In this document: positions 17,668 through 26,150 of the stretch, in pieces
How the letters are laid out: each line of letters opens with the position of its first letter
Numbering within the stretch: position 1 is the stretch's first letter
Origin: Halorussus litoreus
GTDB taxonomy: Archaea; Halobacteriota; Halobacteria; Halobacteriales; Haladaptataceae
Direction: 5' to 3'
NCBI RefSeq assembly: GCF_003382685.1
Contig: NZ_KZ859510.1
Span: forward strand, 1 to 47,688
DNA: 47,688 nt
Notes under the pieces: generated by a model
Database searches by the model: none
What the model was told of the DNA's origin: nothing
The model's input: only the letters and a program-made list of their open reading frames with translations
Program-made: the position numbers and the translations under genes

Positions 17668-20376
17668 ATGACAACGAGCGCAGGAGCGGGAGACGCCCCG
17701 ATTCCAGAGGAGGACCAGCAGGAACTCATCAACGAACTGGAGCGCAAGCGGAGTCTCCGCGGGTGGATGGCGGTGGCGGTCAGCGCCGTCGCCATCCTGT
17801 TCTCGGCGTTCCAGATGTGGCTGGCCGCGCGAGGGTTCGTCCTCAGCGTGACGCTCCCGGTCGTCGGCAGCTTCGAACTCGCCGCCCTCCAGCTGTTGCA
17901 GGTGAACGCCGTCCACGTCTGCTTCGCGCTCGTGCTGGCCTTCCTCCTCTTCCCGCCATCCACCGGTGACGGCTTCCTCTCGCGCCGACTCGCTCGCGTG
18001 GTCCCCGCGCTCCGCGACCGGTTCGGCGACGACAGCCCGGTCACGCGAGCGGGCGAGAGCGCTCGCGGGGTCGTCCGCTGGCTGTTCATGGATCCCCGCC
18101 GACGCCGGATCACACCGTTCGACGCCGTGCTCGTGCTGTTCTCCGTGCTTGCAGGAGCGTACATGATCACCAGCTTCGACGAGATCCGTCGGATGCGGGC
18201 GCTCGGGCTCGCGGCGGGCCGAACGATCGGTGAGGTGTACCCGTTCCTCGGCCCCGTCACGGACGCGTTCGCCGCGCTCGGCGTGCCGCTGAACGAGGTT
18301 TCGTACGCGTTCGTGCTCGGGGCGGTCGGCGTCCTGCTCGTGCTGGAGGCGACCCGGCGGGCGCTCGGGCTCTACCTGATGCTCATCGTCGCCTCCTTTA
18401 TCGTCTACGCGCGGTGGGGCTACCTCATCCCGACCACCGCCCCGCTGGTCGGCGTGCTCTCGATCACGCCGCTCGGGTGGGACTCCATCGTCCAGAACCT
18501 CTGGTACAACACCGAGAACGGCGTGTTCGGCATCCCCGTGACCGTGAGCGTCCGGTTCATCTACATCTTCATCCTGTTCGGCGCGTTCCTCGAGATGAGC
18601 GGCGCGGGCAAGTGGTTCATCGACCTCGCGTACTCGGCGACCGGCAGCCGCCGGGGCGGCCCCGCGAAGGCCAGCATCGTCGCGAGCGGGTTCATGGGAA
18701 CCATCAGCGGGTCCTCCATCGCCAACACGGTCACGACCGGCGCGTTCACCATCCCGCTGATGAAGCGGTCGGGCTACAGTCCCGAGTTCTCCGGCGCGGT
18801 CGAGGCGTCGGCGTCCTCTGGCGGCCAGATCCTCCCGCCCGTGATGGGCGCGGCCGCCTTCCTCATCGTGGAGTACACCCTGACGCCGTTCCGTGACGTG
18901 ATTATGGCCGCCGCCATCCCCGCAATCGTCTTCTTCTTCGGCGTCTGGGTGATGGTCGACCTCGAAGCCTCGAAGCGCAACATCGGCGGGCTGGCGGCCG
19001 CGGACATCGTGTCGTGGCGGCCGCACATGCTCCGGGGCTGGTTCTACCTCGTCCCGCTCGTCCTCCTGCTGTACTACCTCATCGTCGAGCGGCTCTCGGT
19101 CGCGCGGTCGGCGTGGTTCACGCTCGTCGCCATCATGGCGCTCATCGCGCTGGTGGCCGCCTACGACGAGGACACCCGGGTTCCGCTGCTCGGGACCATC
19201 GCGGGGCTGTTCGCGCTGGAGGCGGCGGCCCACGTGGCGACGGGCGGCGGGATCGTCGCCGCGGTCAGGGGAACGGCCCCTGGCGGCGGTATGGAGGTCA
19301 TCCCGGCGGTGCTCGCGGCGGCGGGCAAACTTGGTTGGATGGCGCTGGCTGTCAGCTTCGTGACGATGCTCGTCCGCCCGCGGATGGACGCCCCGCTGCT
19401 GGACTTCGACGCGCAGGTCGACGGCGCGGTCCAGTCGGCCGCCGACGCGGTCCGGCGGCCGAGCCTCGCTGGCGCGAAACCGTTCCAGTACGTCGGGTTC
19501 GTGCTCAAGTCGATGGACGCCGGGGCGCGCACCGCGACCACGGTCGTCATCGCGGTCGCGGCCGCGGGCATCATCCCGGGCATCATCAGCGTCAGCGGCC
19601 TCGGCCCGAACCTGACCGCGCTCATCCGTACGGTCGCGGGCGGGTCCATCGTCGTCCTGCTCGTGCTGACCGCTATCTCCTCGATCATCCTCGGGATGGG
19701 GATGCCGACCACCGTGACGTACATCATCCTCGTCTCGATGCTCGGCCCGGCCATCACCGAGATCGGAGGCATCCCGATACTCGCTGCCCACCTGTTCATC
19801 CTCTACTTCGGCGTCATCGCGGACATCACGCCGCCGGTCGCGGTCGCGGCCTACGCAGCCTCCGGCATCGCCAAGTCCGACCAGTTCGACACGGGGGTGA
19901 AGGCGTTCTCGCTGTCGCTCAACAAGGCCATCGTCCCCTTCGCGTTCGTGCTGACGCCCGGTATCTTGCTCCTCCGCGGGACGGGCACCGGCGAGGAGGT
20001 GTCGGTCATCGGCTTCTCGGATATGGTGGATCTGGGTTACTTCGTTCCGGAGGTGCTCGTCCCGGTGATCGGCGTGTTCGTCGGCGTGGTGGCGCTCGGC
20101 GCGACCATCATCGCCTACCTCTACACGGACGTCGGCGGGGTCGGACGGTGGCTGTTCGCGCTCGCGGCGCTCCTGCTGATGGCTCCGTTGCTCCTGTTCA
20201 ACTCGGTGACGAGCCTGCTCTCGCTGGTCGGCGTGGCGGGCGAACTCGACCCCGGCGCGTTCGACCTCGTGCTGAGAGCGTTCGGGGCCGTGCTGTTCGG
20301 CGCGCTCGCGCTGCGGAACCGCAGGCGCGCGGAGGCCGAGCAGCCGGAGGCCGAGGCCGTCGCCGATACGGCGTGA
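17668..20376 (+). CDS. TRAP transporter permease, DctQ-DctM fusion (TAXI type)
   Basis: A 902-residue membrane protein that forms the channel of the importer. The first part (about 30-230) corresponds to the four-helix DctQ-like small subunit, and the remainder to the large DctM-like subunit. Typical DctM stretches are GTISGSSIANTVTTGAFTIP, SSGGQILPPVMGAAAF and MGMPTTVTYI. TAXI systems usually carry this 4TM/12TM fusion. TRAP transporters are secondary transporters that in halophiles use the sodium gradient. It is the last gene of a receptor-DUF1850-permease operon; the next gene starts 183 nt later with its own promoter. Confidence 0.93.
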   Translation: MTTSAGAGDAPIPEEDQQELINELERKRSLRGWMAVAVSAVAILFSAFQMWLAARGFVLSVTLPVVGSFELAALQLLQVNAVHVCFALVLAFLLFPPSTGDGFLSRRLARVVPALRDRFGDDSPVTRAGESARGVVRWLFMDPRRRRITPFDAVLVLFSVLAGAYMITSFDEIRRMRALGLAAGRTIGEVYPFLGPVTDAFAALGVPLNEVSYAFVLGAVGVLLVLEATRRALGLYLMLIVASFIVYARWGYLIPTTAPLVGVLSITPLGWDSIVQNLWYNTENGVFGIPVTVSVRFIYIFILFGAFLEMSGAGKWFIDLAYSATGSRRGGPAKASIVASGFMGTISGSSIANTVTTGAFTIPLMKRSGYSPEFSGAVEASASSGGQILPPVMGAAAFLIVEYTLTPFRDVIMAAAIPAIVFFFGVWVMVDLEASKRNIGGLAAADIVSWRPHMLRGWFYLVPLVLLLYYLIVERLSVARSAWFTLVAIMALIALVAAYDEDTRVPLLGTIAGLFALEAAAHVATGGGIVAAVRGTAPGGGMEVIPAVLAAAGKLGWMALAVSFVTMLVRPRMDAPLLDFDAQVDGAVQSAADAVRRPSLAGAKPFQYVGFVLKSMDAGARTATTVVIAVAAAGIIPGIISVSGLGPNLTALIRTVAGGSIVVLLVLTAISSIILGMGMPTTVTYIILVSMLGPAITEIGGIPILAAHLFILYFGVIADITPPVAVAAYAASGIAKSDQFDTGVKAFSLSLNKAIVPFAFVLTPGILLLRGTGTGEEVSVIGFSDMVDLGYFVPEVLVPVIGVFVGVVALGATIIAYLYTDVGGVGRWLFALAALLLMAPLLLFNSVTSLLSLVGVAGELDPGAFDLVLRAFGAVLFGALALRNRRRAEAEQPEAEAVADTA

Positions 20377-20519
20377 GACGCCCGAGCGCGCCGAAACGAC
20401 TTGGGACGGAGCCGGTCGGATACTGACGAATGCGAAACACGATTCGAACGGATGGAAACGCATCTGTCTTGGTCCGTGTGCGCCGCAGAACCACGCCAAA
20501 TACTATAAAATCACAAACA

Positions 20520-20537
20520 AAATATTTTTATATTTTA
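20520..20537 (+). promoter_or_regulatory. AT-rich promoter of the Cys-rich miniprotein gene
   Basis: The stretch from 20503 to 20540 is almost pure A/T, with AATATTTTTATATTTTA at 20520-20537. Its centre is about 30 bp before the ATG at 20559, so the message should be leaderless. The AT content is far above that of the surrounding sequence. Confidence 0.6.
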
Positions 20538-20558
20538 TTCCCTAGGTGTTGAGTGGGT

Positions 20559-20843
20559 ATGAAAAGAAGAAACGTCATCCGGAACGTCGCAGCCGGCAGT
20601 CTGTTCGTCGCGGGAGTCGGCTCGGCGAGTGCAGTGAACACCGAGAGCGGGTCCACGATTTACAAACTCGAAAAACAGGGCGACACCTTCGAGGTCGTCG
20701 ACACGTTCGAAGGCGACGTGGGCGTCGAACACCACTGCGACCACGACGACCCCGGCTGCTGCGCAGAGAAATGCTGCAACTGTGACAGCGGCTGCGGCGT
20801 CTGCTACTGTCACGAATACTGCGATGAGCCGATAAAGGCCTAA
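20559..20843 (+). CDS. Cys-rich Tat-exported miniprotein, function unknown
   Basis: A 94-residue protein. The N-terminus MKRRNVIRNVAAGSLF is a twin-arginine-like signal followed by an Ala/Gly segment and a likely cleavage site after SASA. The mature part starts with a short acidic linker (about 27-58). Its last 33 residues hold 10 cysteines and four histidines, including CC-AEK-CCNC, GCGVCYC and HEYC. This could form several disulfides or bind metal; Tat export would allow folding or metal loading in the cytoplasm. Tat-exported Cys-rich peptides in haloarchaea include halocin C8, but I see no sequence match to it and no immunity gene. The gene is alone between the TRAP operon and the prepilin peptidase. 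Confidence 0.75.
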   Translation: MKRRNVIRNVAAGSLFVAGVGSASAVNTESGSTIYKLEKQGDTFEVVDTFEGDVGVEHHCDHDDPGCCAEKCCNCDSGCGVCYCHEYCDEPIKA

Positions 20844-20988
20844 CCCAACCGCGGGGTATCGGAGCGACGACCGGCGAACAGTCGTGACAGCCGGCGACGA
20901 TCACCAACAGAACGAGCGTCCCGTTTTATCTATTCGGTCGAGGCGGCCACCCGTCGGGATTTCTCGGAACGGGCCAGAACTTCGCCCG

Positions 20989-22029
20989 TCAGTTCAACCC
21001 GACCAGCCGTAACATCCCGAACAGCAGGTCGCCGTAGGTCAGCGCGACCACCGTTCCGACGAACAGTGGGACGACGAACGGGATGCCCGGCGACACCCAG
21101 ACCTCGTCTTCGCTGGTCAGCACGTCGAGGCCGTCTCGCAGACGCTCCGGAGTCGCGCCGTACGCGCCGTGGTCGAGGCCCGCGAGGAACGCCGCGGTAC
21201 CCCACGGGTCGTCGTCGGGGACCTCCGCCGGCTGAATCGTCTCGCTCTGTTCGAGGGCTCCGCCGTCCGCGCTGACCCCTTCGGCGTCGCTGTTGCCAGC
21301 TACGTCGTCTGTCGGCCCCACCGCTCCGTCGCCCGGCGGGTTCGGCTCGGCGGGCAGGGTCGCGGGGTCCCGGAGACCGTCGGCGTGCTCGCGCAGTTCG
21401 GCCAGCGTCAGGCCGCGCCACCGGAGGTACATCCGGATCGCGTCGAGGTCCACACCGTTCCGGGTCACGCCGTCGGGCGTCTCCAGCAGGCGGCCGTGCT
21501 CGTCGGGTATCGCGTCCCACGCCACGGGCTTGCCGACGAACATGACCGACGAGAACCGTCCGGCGGCCGCATTCCGCGCGAGCACCGCGAGCGGATAGAG
21601 CGCCCCCAGCAGCACGGTGTTCGTCAGGATGGTCAGCGAGAACGAACCGACCAGCGTCTGCTGGTGGGGAAGCGTCCACCCGAGCACGCCGTACGCCGGG
21701 TACGTCGGGAACAGCGCGGCGACCACGAGGAACGCCTTGGCGTCCGCGCCGCCGAACGCCCGAAACCACCAGAAGGCGATCACCAGCGGCGCGACGAAGC
21801 CGAGGCTGATCGCGGTCCGGACCGCGAAGGCACGCGTTTCGAGGGCGGTGCCGTTCCACGCCAGCCAGCCGTCGACCGCCAGCAGAACGACCGCGAGCGC
21901 GGCGAGCGGGTACCACGTCCGGTTGGGAATCCGGCGGGTCTGCACGTCCCGCCACGCCGCCCAGCCGAAGACGGGGACGACGAGGAGTCTGAGCAGGTCG
22001 GGGATGGAGGCGTCGATTGGGGTAGACAC
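20989..22029 (-). CDS. pibD: Archaeal prepilin peptidase (A24 family, PibD-like)
   Basis: A 346-residue membrane aspartic peptidase that removes the signal peptides of archaellins and type IV pilins. The two catalytic aspartates are visible: D28 in [11 protein letters not shown] and D96 in the GGADAK motif, the archaeal form of GxGD. Five to six helices occupy residues 8-160; one more, at about 315-335, ends the protein. Between them is an unusually long acidic cytoplasmic loop (about 165-305) with a low-complexity part. The start is GTG at 22029. The upstream TATA element is identical over 14 bp to that of the thermosome gene. Confidence 0.9.
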   Translation of the reverse strand: MSTPIDASIPDLLRLLVVPVFGWAAWRDVQTRRIPNRTWYPLAALAVVLLAVDGWLAWNGTALETRAFAVRTAISLGFVAPLVIAFWWFRAFGGADAKAFLVVAALFPTYPAYGVLGWTLPHQQTLVGSFSLTILTNTVLLGALYPLAVLARNAAAGRFSSVMFVGKPVAWDAIPDEHGRLLETPDGVTRNGVDLDAIRMYLRWRGLTLAELREHADGLRDPATLPAEPNPPGDGAVGPTDDVAGNSDAEGVSADGGALEQSETIQPAEVPDDDPWGTAAFLAGLDHGAYGATPERLRDGLDVLTSEDEVWVSPGIPFVVPLFVGTVVALTYGDLLFGMLRLVGLN

Positions 22030-22069
22030 GTCGCGTAGTTCTCCGTGAGCGGGGTTTGTTTCGCCATCG

Positions 22070-22083
22070 TATATAAATGTAGG
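22070..22083 (-). promoter_or_regulatory. TATA/BRE region of pibD
   Basis: Minus-strand CCTACATTTATATA, about 45 bp before the GTG start at 22029, implying a leader of roughly 15-20 nt. The same 14-mer precedes the thermosome gene at 7400-7413. Confidence 0.6.
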
Positions 22084-22119
22084 AGGGGTAGAGTGAGGTG
22101 GGTCGCATCGAACACCGGA

Positions 22120-22371
22120 TTACATACTTTCGCTGACGCTGTGAATCCTGTCCAACTGCCAAACCGTCCCTGACTCGCCCGACCGGACGAGCGTCGCGTC
22201 GATGGTCCCCGAGGTGCCCACGAGATTCTCGAACACCTCCGCTTTCCCTTCCGGAATCGGCACCGCGACGTACTGGTCGTCCGAGCTCCTGAGGACGACC
22301 TCGCGCTCGACGCTGTCGACGTTCCAAACCCCGAAGCTGTCGCGCATCGTCCGGGTCGAGTCGTCGGGCAT
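22120..22371 (-). CDS. Small soluble haloarchaeal protein, unknown function
   Basis: An 83-residue protein with a mostly beta pattern: DSFGVWNVDSVEREVVLRSS, then YVAVPIP, then GTSGTIDATLVRSG and a final WQLDRI. The folding pattern suggests a small barrel such as an OB-like or SH3-like domain, but no catalytic motif is present. I placed the start at ATG 22371; an in-frame GTG seven codons upstream is possible. It lies between pibD and the ferredoxin gene, all on the minus strand, without overlap. I do not recognise a function. Confidence 0.65.
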   Translation of the reverse strand: MPDDSTRTMRDSFGVWNVDSVEREVVLRSSDDQYVAVPIPEGKAEVFENLVGTSGTIDATLVRSGESGTVWQLDRIHSVSESM

Positions 22372-22474
22372 CGACAAAGCTACCCTCGCCACGACCTAAA
22401 AGACGCTGCCCGGTGACACCGCTACTTGGAAGTGCTGATGAAAAAACGAGCAGTCCAGTGTCGCGAACGGCCGT

Positions 22475-22864
22475 TCAGATGACGCGGTTCTGCAGGTAGT
22501 CGAGGTGCTTCGCGTTGTAGACGATCTTGACCTCGTCGGTCGCGGCGCTGCCGATGCAGGTCAGGCGGACGTTCTTCTCTTCGACCTCCTCGTCCGAGAG
22601 GATCTGCTGCATGTCCATGTCGATCTCGCCCTCGAAGACGATGGCCGCGCAGTTGGCGCAGGCACCGGCCCGGCACGAGAACGGCCAGTCGTAGCCCTGC
22701 GCTTCCGCGGCTTCGAGGATGTATTCGCCCTCGGCCACGTCGAGCGTGCCGTAGTCCTCGCTGTCGAGGCCCGCGTCGGCGGCTTCCTCGAAGAGGTCGT
22801 CGTCGTCCATCTCCCAGCCCTGATCGTCCAGCACTTCGTAGTTGAGGTATTCGACGGTTGGCAT
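22475..22864 (-). CDS. fdx: Halophilic [2Fe-2S] ferredoxin
   Basis: A 129-residue plant-type ferredoxin. The cluster ligands are C64, C69 and C72 in [10 protein letters not shown], and C103 in LTCIGSAA. The acidic N-terminal insertion ([19 protein letters not shown], about 19-37) is the hyperacidic domain known from Halobacterium and Haloarcula ferredoxins. In haloarchaea this protein takes electrons from pyruvate and 2-oxoglutarate oxidoreductases. Start chosen at MPTVEYL (22864); the preceding in-frame GTG would add one residue. Single gene, conserved length. Confidence 0.95.
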   Translation of the reverse strand: MPTVEYLNYEVLDDQGWEMDDDDLFEEAADAGLDSEDYGTLDVAEGEYILEAAEAQGYDWPFSCRAGACANCAAIVFEGEIDMDMQQILSDEEVEEKNVRLTCIGSAATDEVKIVYNAKHLDYLQNRVI

Positions 22865-22968
22865 CACCCTGAGAGTTCGGCAGCGACATGGTTAGTAGTT
22901 ATTGTTTGCGTCCGCCCAGCGCGACGTTCTTCCGTAGACGATAGGCGACATTCACAGTTGGGGCGACA

Positions 22969-24177
22969 CTACCCGTAGATCGGGACGAACTCGAACAACA
23001 GGAACGACGCCACCGCCGAGATGCTGGGAGTCAGAATCCAGAGCACGACGACTCGGCCGGTCGCGGACGGGTCGAACAGGTCACCGGTGCTGAGTTCCGC
23101 GGGGTCCTCCTCGCCGATCTTCTGCACCTCGTCGGATTCGGCGGTGAGTGCGTTCACCGACATCGGCGTACTCGCCTCGCCACCCTGGCGGGCGCTAGCG
23201 TCGGTCTTGCCGCCCCGCATGGCGGCGCTCGCGGCGTTCCGAACTTTCACCACCCGCGTCGCGCGCCCCCAGCCGAGGCCAACGATGCACATCGTCGCGC
23301 TCACCGCGAGGCTGGCGGGGATACCGAGGTACGACAGGAACGTGATGAGCGACGCCGACACGACCTCGACGATCAGCGCGGCCAGCAGCGGGAGGTCGGT
23401 CAGGTCGTTGCCGACGGTGTCGAGGGTGCGCCGAGCGATGGTGAACGCCCCGAGCGCGATGGCCCCGCCGGCCAACAGGATGCCCTGATCGGTCGTGATG
23501 GCCTCGCTGCCCACCAGCGGGGCGACCGCGTTGGCGACGTTGCTCGCGCCCGCCGAGAACGCCATGTAGCAGCCGATGACGACCACGAGAACGCTGCTCA
23601 CCAGCTCGCGCCGGTTGGTGTTGGCCGCCGGAACCGGGTAGGGAATCGACGCCGCGCGGCGGTATTCGAGCAGCGGGCCCTCCGACTGGTCGATGCGGAA
23701 CCACACGTCGAGATACGGGTAGAGGTAGCGCCCGACGACCGCGCACACCCAGAACGCGATGATGGGCGCGACCAGCCACCACGAGACGATGCGGCCCATC
23801 ACGCCCCAGTCGATGTTCCCCGCCGCGACGCCGAGTCCCGCAATCGCGCCGACGGCCGTCATCGAGGTCGAGGCGGGCACGCCGAACAGGTTCGAGACGA
23901 GGAGCGCGAGTCCGACGAAGAACAGCACGCCGACGCTCGCCCCGAGGGTGAACAGTTCGGCCGGCACGATGTCGCCGCCCATCGTGGCGACGACGTTCCG
24001 GCCGACGGTCCAGCCACCGAGCAGCGCGAACGCCGCCATCAGGGCGGCCGCACCCAACTTCGAGACGACGTCGCTGCCGACCGCGGGGCCGAACGCAACG
24101 CCGGTCGAGGAACCGCCGATGTTGAAGCCGACGAACGCGGCGACCGCGAGACCGACGACGAGGAGTGGACCGAGCAT
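22969..24177 (-). CDS. pitA: Inorganic phosphate transporter, PiT family
   Basis: A 402-residue membrane protein that imports phosphate by cation symport. Two inverted repeats carry the family signature: N-terminal GFNIGGSSTGVAFGPAVG and C-terminal GASNVANAVAPLVGS. The N-terminal copy departs from the usual GxNDxANAxG. About ten helices are visible, with a polar central loop (about 155-200) and a cytoplasmic stretch near 325-375. A TATA box at 24201-24208 lies 27 bp before the ATG. It is divergent from serA with about 100 bp between the starts. No phoU gene is adjacent; the tandem PhoU/TrkA-C gene is 12 kb away. Confidence 0.9.
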   Translation of the reverse strand: MLGPLLVVGLAVAAFVGFNIGGSSTGVAFGPAVGSDVVSKLGAAALMAAFALLGGWTVGRNVVATMGGDIVPAELFTLGASVGVLFFVGLALLVSNLFGVPASTSMTAVGAIAGLGVAAGNIDWGVMGRIVSWWLVAPIIAFWVCAVVGRYLYPYLDVWFRIDQSEGPLLEYRRAASIPYPVPAANTNRRELVSSVLVVVIGCYMAFSAGASNVANAVAPLVGSEAITTDQGILLAGGAIALGAFTIARRTLDTVGNDLTDLPLLAALIVEVVSASLITFLSYLGIPASLAVSATMCIVGLGWGRATRVVKVRNAASAAMRGGKTDASARQGGEASTPMSVNALTAESDEVQKIGEEDPAELSTGDLFDPSATGRVVVLWILTPSISAVASFLLFEFVPIYG

Positions 24178-24200
24178 GCGTACCCCTTCGAAGGCGGATG

Positions 24201-24208
24201 TTTAAAAG
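24201..24208 (-). promoter_or_regulatory. TATA box of the PiT transporter gene
   Basis: Minus-strand CTTTTAAA is centred 27 bp before the ATG at 24177. Confidence 0.65.
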
Positions 24209-24247
24209 GGGGCGGTCGTTGCTCGGCAAAAGCCACGGGCGAAGAAA

Positions 24248-24256
24248 GGGTTATCC
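24248..24256 (+). promoter_or_regulatory. TATA box of serA
   Basis: GGGTTATCC is centred 28 bp before the serA ATG at 24280, indicating a leaderless message. Confidence 0.6.
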
Positions 24257-24279
24257 CGCCGGCACGACTCCGAGTACGC

Positions 24280-25866
24280 ATGAAGGTCCTCGTAACGGAT
24301 CCCATCGCCGACGCCGGTCTGGACCGACTCCGCGAGGCGGGCCACGAAGTCGAAACCGCCTACGACGCAGAAGGGGACGCGCTTCTGTCTGCGGTCTCCG
24401 ACGCGAACGCGCTCGTAGTTCGCTCGGGTACCGAGGTCACCGAGGAGGTGTTCGAGGCCGCCCCGGAACTCGTCATCGTCGGTCGAGCCGGCATCGGCGT
24501 GGACAACATCGACATCGACGCCGCGACCGACCACGGGGTCATCGTCGCCAACGCGCCGGAGGGTAACGTCCGAGCCGCGGCCGAACACACCGTCGCGATG
24601 GCGTTCGCCACCGCGCGCTCGATCCCGCAGGCTCACGTCCGGCTCAAGGAGGGCGAGTGGGCCAAGGGCGACTACCTCGGTACGGAGGTCAACGCCAAGA
24701 CGCTGGGCGTCGTCGGCCTCGGTCGCGTGGGCCAGGAGGTCGCCAAGAAGCTCGACTCGCTCGGGATGGAGCTCGTGGCGTACGACCCGTACATCAGCGA
24801 GGACCGGGCCGCCCAACTCGGCGCGGAACTCGTGGACCTCGACGACTGTCTCGACCGCGCGGACTTCCTGACGGTCCACACGCCGCTGACGCCCGAGACG
24901 GAGGGGCTCATCAGCGACGAGGAACTCGCACAACTCGAAGGCGGCTACGTGGTCAACTGCGCGCGCGGCGGCGTCGTCGACGAGCGAGCGCTCGCCGAGG
25001 CGGTCGAGGACGGCGTGCTCGCCGGTGCGGCGGTCGACGTGTTCGCCGACGAGCCCGTCTCGCCCGACAACCCGCTGCTCGACGTGGACGACGTGGTGGT
25101 CACGCCCCACCTCGGCGCGAGCACGGAGGCCGCACAGGAGAACGTCGCCACCAGCACCGCCGACCAGATCGTGGCCGCCTTCGCCGAGGAGCCGGTGGTC
25201 AACGCCCTGAACGCGCCCTCCATCGACGAGAGCGCGTTCCCTCGCGTGGAGCCGTACATCGGCCTCGCCGAGACCGCGGGCAAGATTGCGACCCAGCTGC
25301 TCGACGAGCGCATCGAGTCCATCGAGGTCCACTACGAGGGTGACATCGCCGACGAGGACGTGGAGCTCGTCACCGCGAGCGCCCAGAAGGGCGTGTTCCA
25401 GCCGTTGGAGTGGCAGGTCAACGCGGTCAACGCGCCCCAGATCGCGACGGACCGCGGCGTCGAGGTAACCGAGAGCAAGACCCGCCAGACCGAGGACTTC
25501 CAGAGCCTCGTTCGCGTGACCGTGGCCGGCGACGACGAGTCGGTCAGCGTCGAGGGGACGCTGTTCACGGGCGGCGACCCCCGCATCGTCCGCGTGGACG
25601 ACTACCGCGTCGACGCCATCCCGCGCGGCCACATGCTCGTCGCCCGGAACAAGGACGCGCCGGGCGTCATCGGCTTCATCGGGACCGTGCTGGGTGACCA
25701 CGAGATCAACATCGCAGGGATGTTCAACGCCCGCGAGGCCCACGGCGGCGAGGCGCTGACGGTGTACACGCTCGACGAGCAGGTCCCCGACGCCGCCAAG
25801 GAGGTGCTGGAAGCCGACGAGCGCATCATCGAGGCGCGGTACATCGAGTTGAACGGGGCGGAGTAG
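24280..25866 (+). CDS. serA: D-3-phosphoglycerate dehydrogenase
   Basis: A 528-residue enzyme that oxidises 3-phosphoglycerate to 3-phosphohydroxypyruvate, the first step of serine synthesis. The NAD-binding motif is GVVGLGRVGQEVA (about 145-158). The dehydrogenase signature NCARGGVVDERAL contains the substrate Arg, and the catalytic Glu/His regions are in the D-isomer family pattern (FADEPV, TPHLGAST). After about residue 310 an allosteric substrate-binding domain follows, then a C-terminal ACT domain (about 455-528, NKDAPGVIGFIGTVL), which usually binds serine as feedback inhibitor. Full length for the long type. Leaderless start supported by the TATA box. Confidence 0.95.
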   Translation: MKVLVTDPIADAGLDRLREAGHEVETAYDAEGDALLSAVSDANALVVRSGTEVTEEVFEAAPELVIVGRAGIGVDNIDIDAATDHGVIVANAPEGNVRAAAEHTVAMAFATARSIPQAHVRLKEGEWAKGDYLGTEVNAKTLGVVGLGRVGQEVAKKLDSLGMELVAYDPYISEDRAAQLGAELVDLDDCLDRADFLTVHTPLTPETEGLISDEELAQLEGGYVVNCARGGVVDERALAEAVEDGVLAGAAVDVFADEPVSPDNPLLDVDDVVVTPHLGASTEAAQENVATSTADQIVAAFAEEPVVNALNAPSIDESAFPRVEPYIGLAETAGKIATQLLDERIESIEVHYEGDIADEDVELVTASAQKGVFQPLEWQVNAVNAPQIATDRGVEVTESKTRQTEDFQSLVRVTVAGDDESVSVEGTLFTGGDPRIVRVDDYRVDAIPRGHMLVARNKDAPGVIGFIGTVLGDHEINIAGMFNAREAHGGEALTVYTLDEQVPDAAKEVLEADERIIEARYIELNGAE

Positions 25867-26150
25867 TCGAAGTTCGTCGGTGCTGGAAATATTTGTTTCA
25901 CCACGTGGACTATTGTGACGCGCTCTACGGCCATTTCGACCGCCGCGACGCGCCCCTTCCGAAGCTGATCCGCCGTCTGACTCGTCGTTTCTACGCGGTC
26001 GTCGACCGTAGAGACGTGTTCCAGTGCTATCGCCGCTCAGGTAACTCGGATTACAGGACGTCGTTGTATCTTTCGTCTGTACGGAACGACTACCGCCAAA
26101 CTCCTGCCGCAAAACCCGAACCCAAATACCTCCGCCTCGTTGCTCCCGTC

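Noticed and set aside
17521-20499. A 992-residue open frame antisense to the TRAP permease
   Set aside because: It is His/Arg/Asp-rich low-complexity, has no domain pattern and lies fully over a clear permease gene. Long antisense frames are expected in GC-rich codons.
25893-26150. N-terminal extension of the MFS transporter
   Set aside because: The 86 extra residues are basic and Tyr/Arg-rich, not a known MFS start; a GTG at 26151 has better context.
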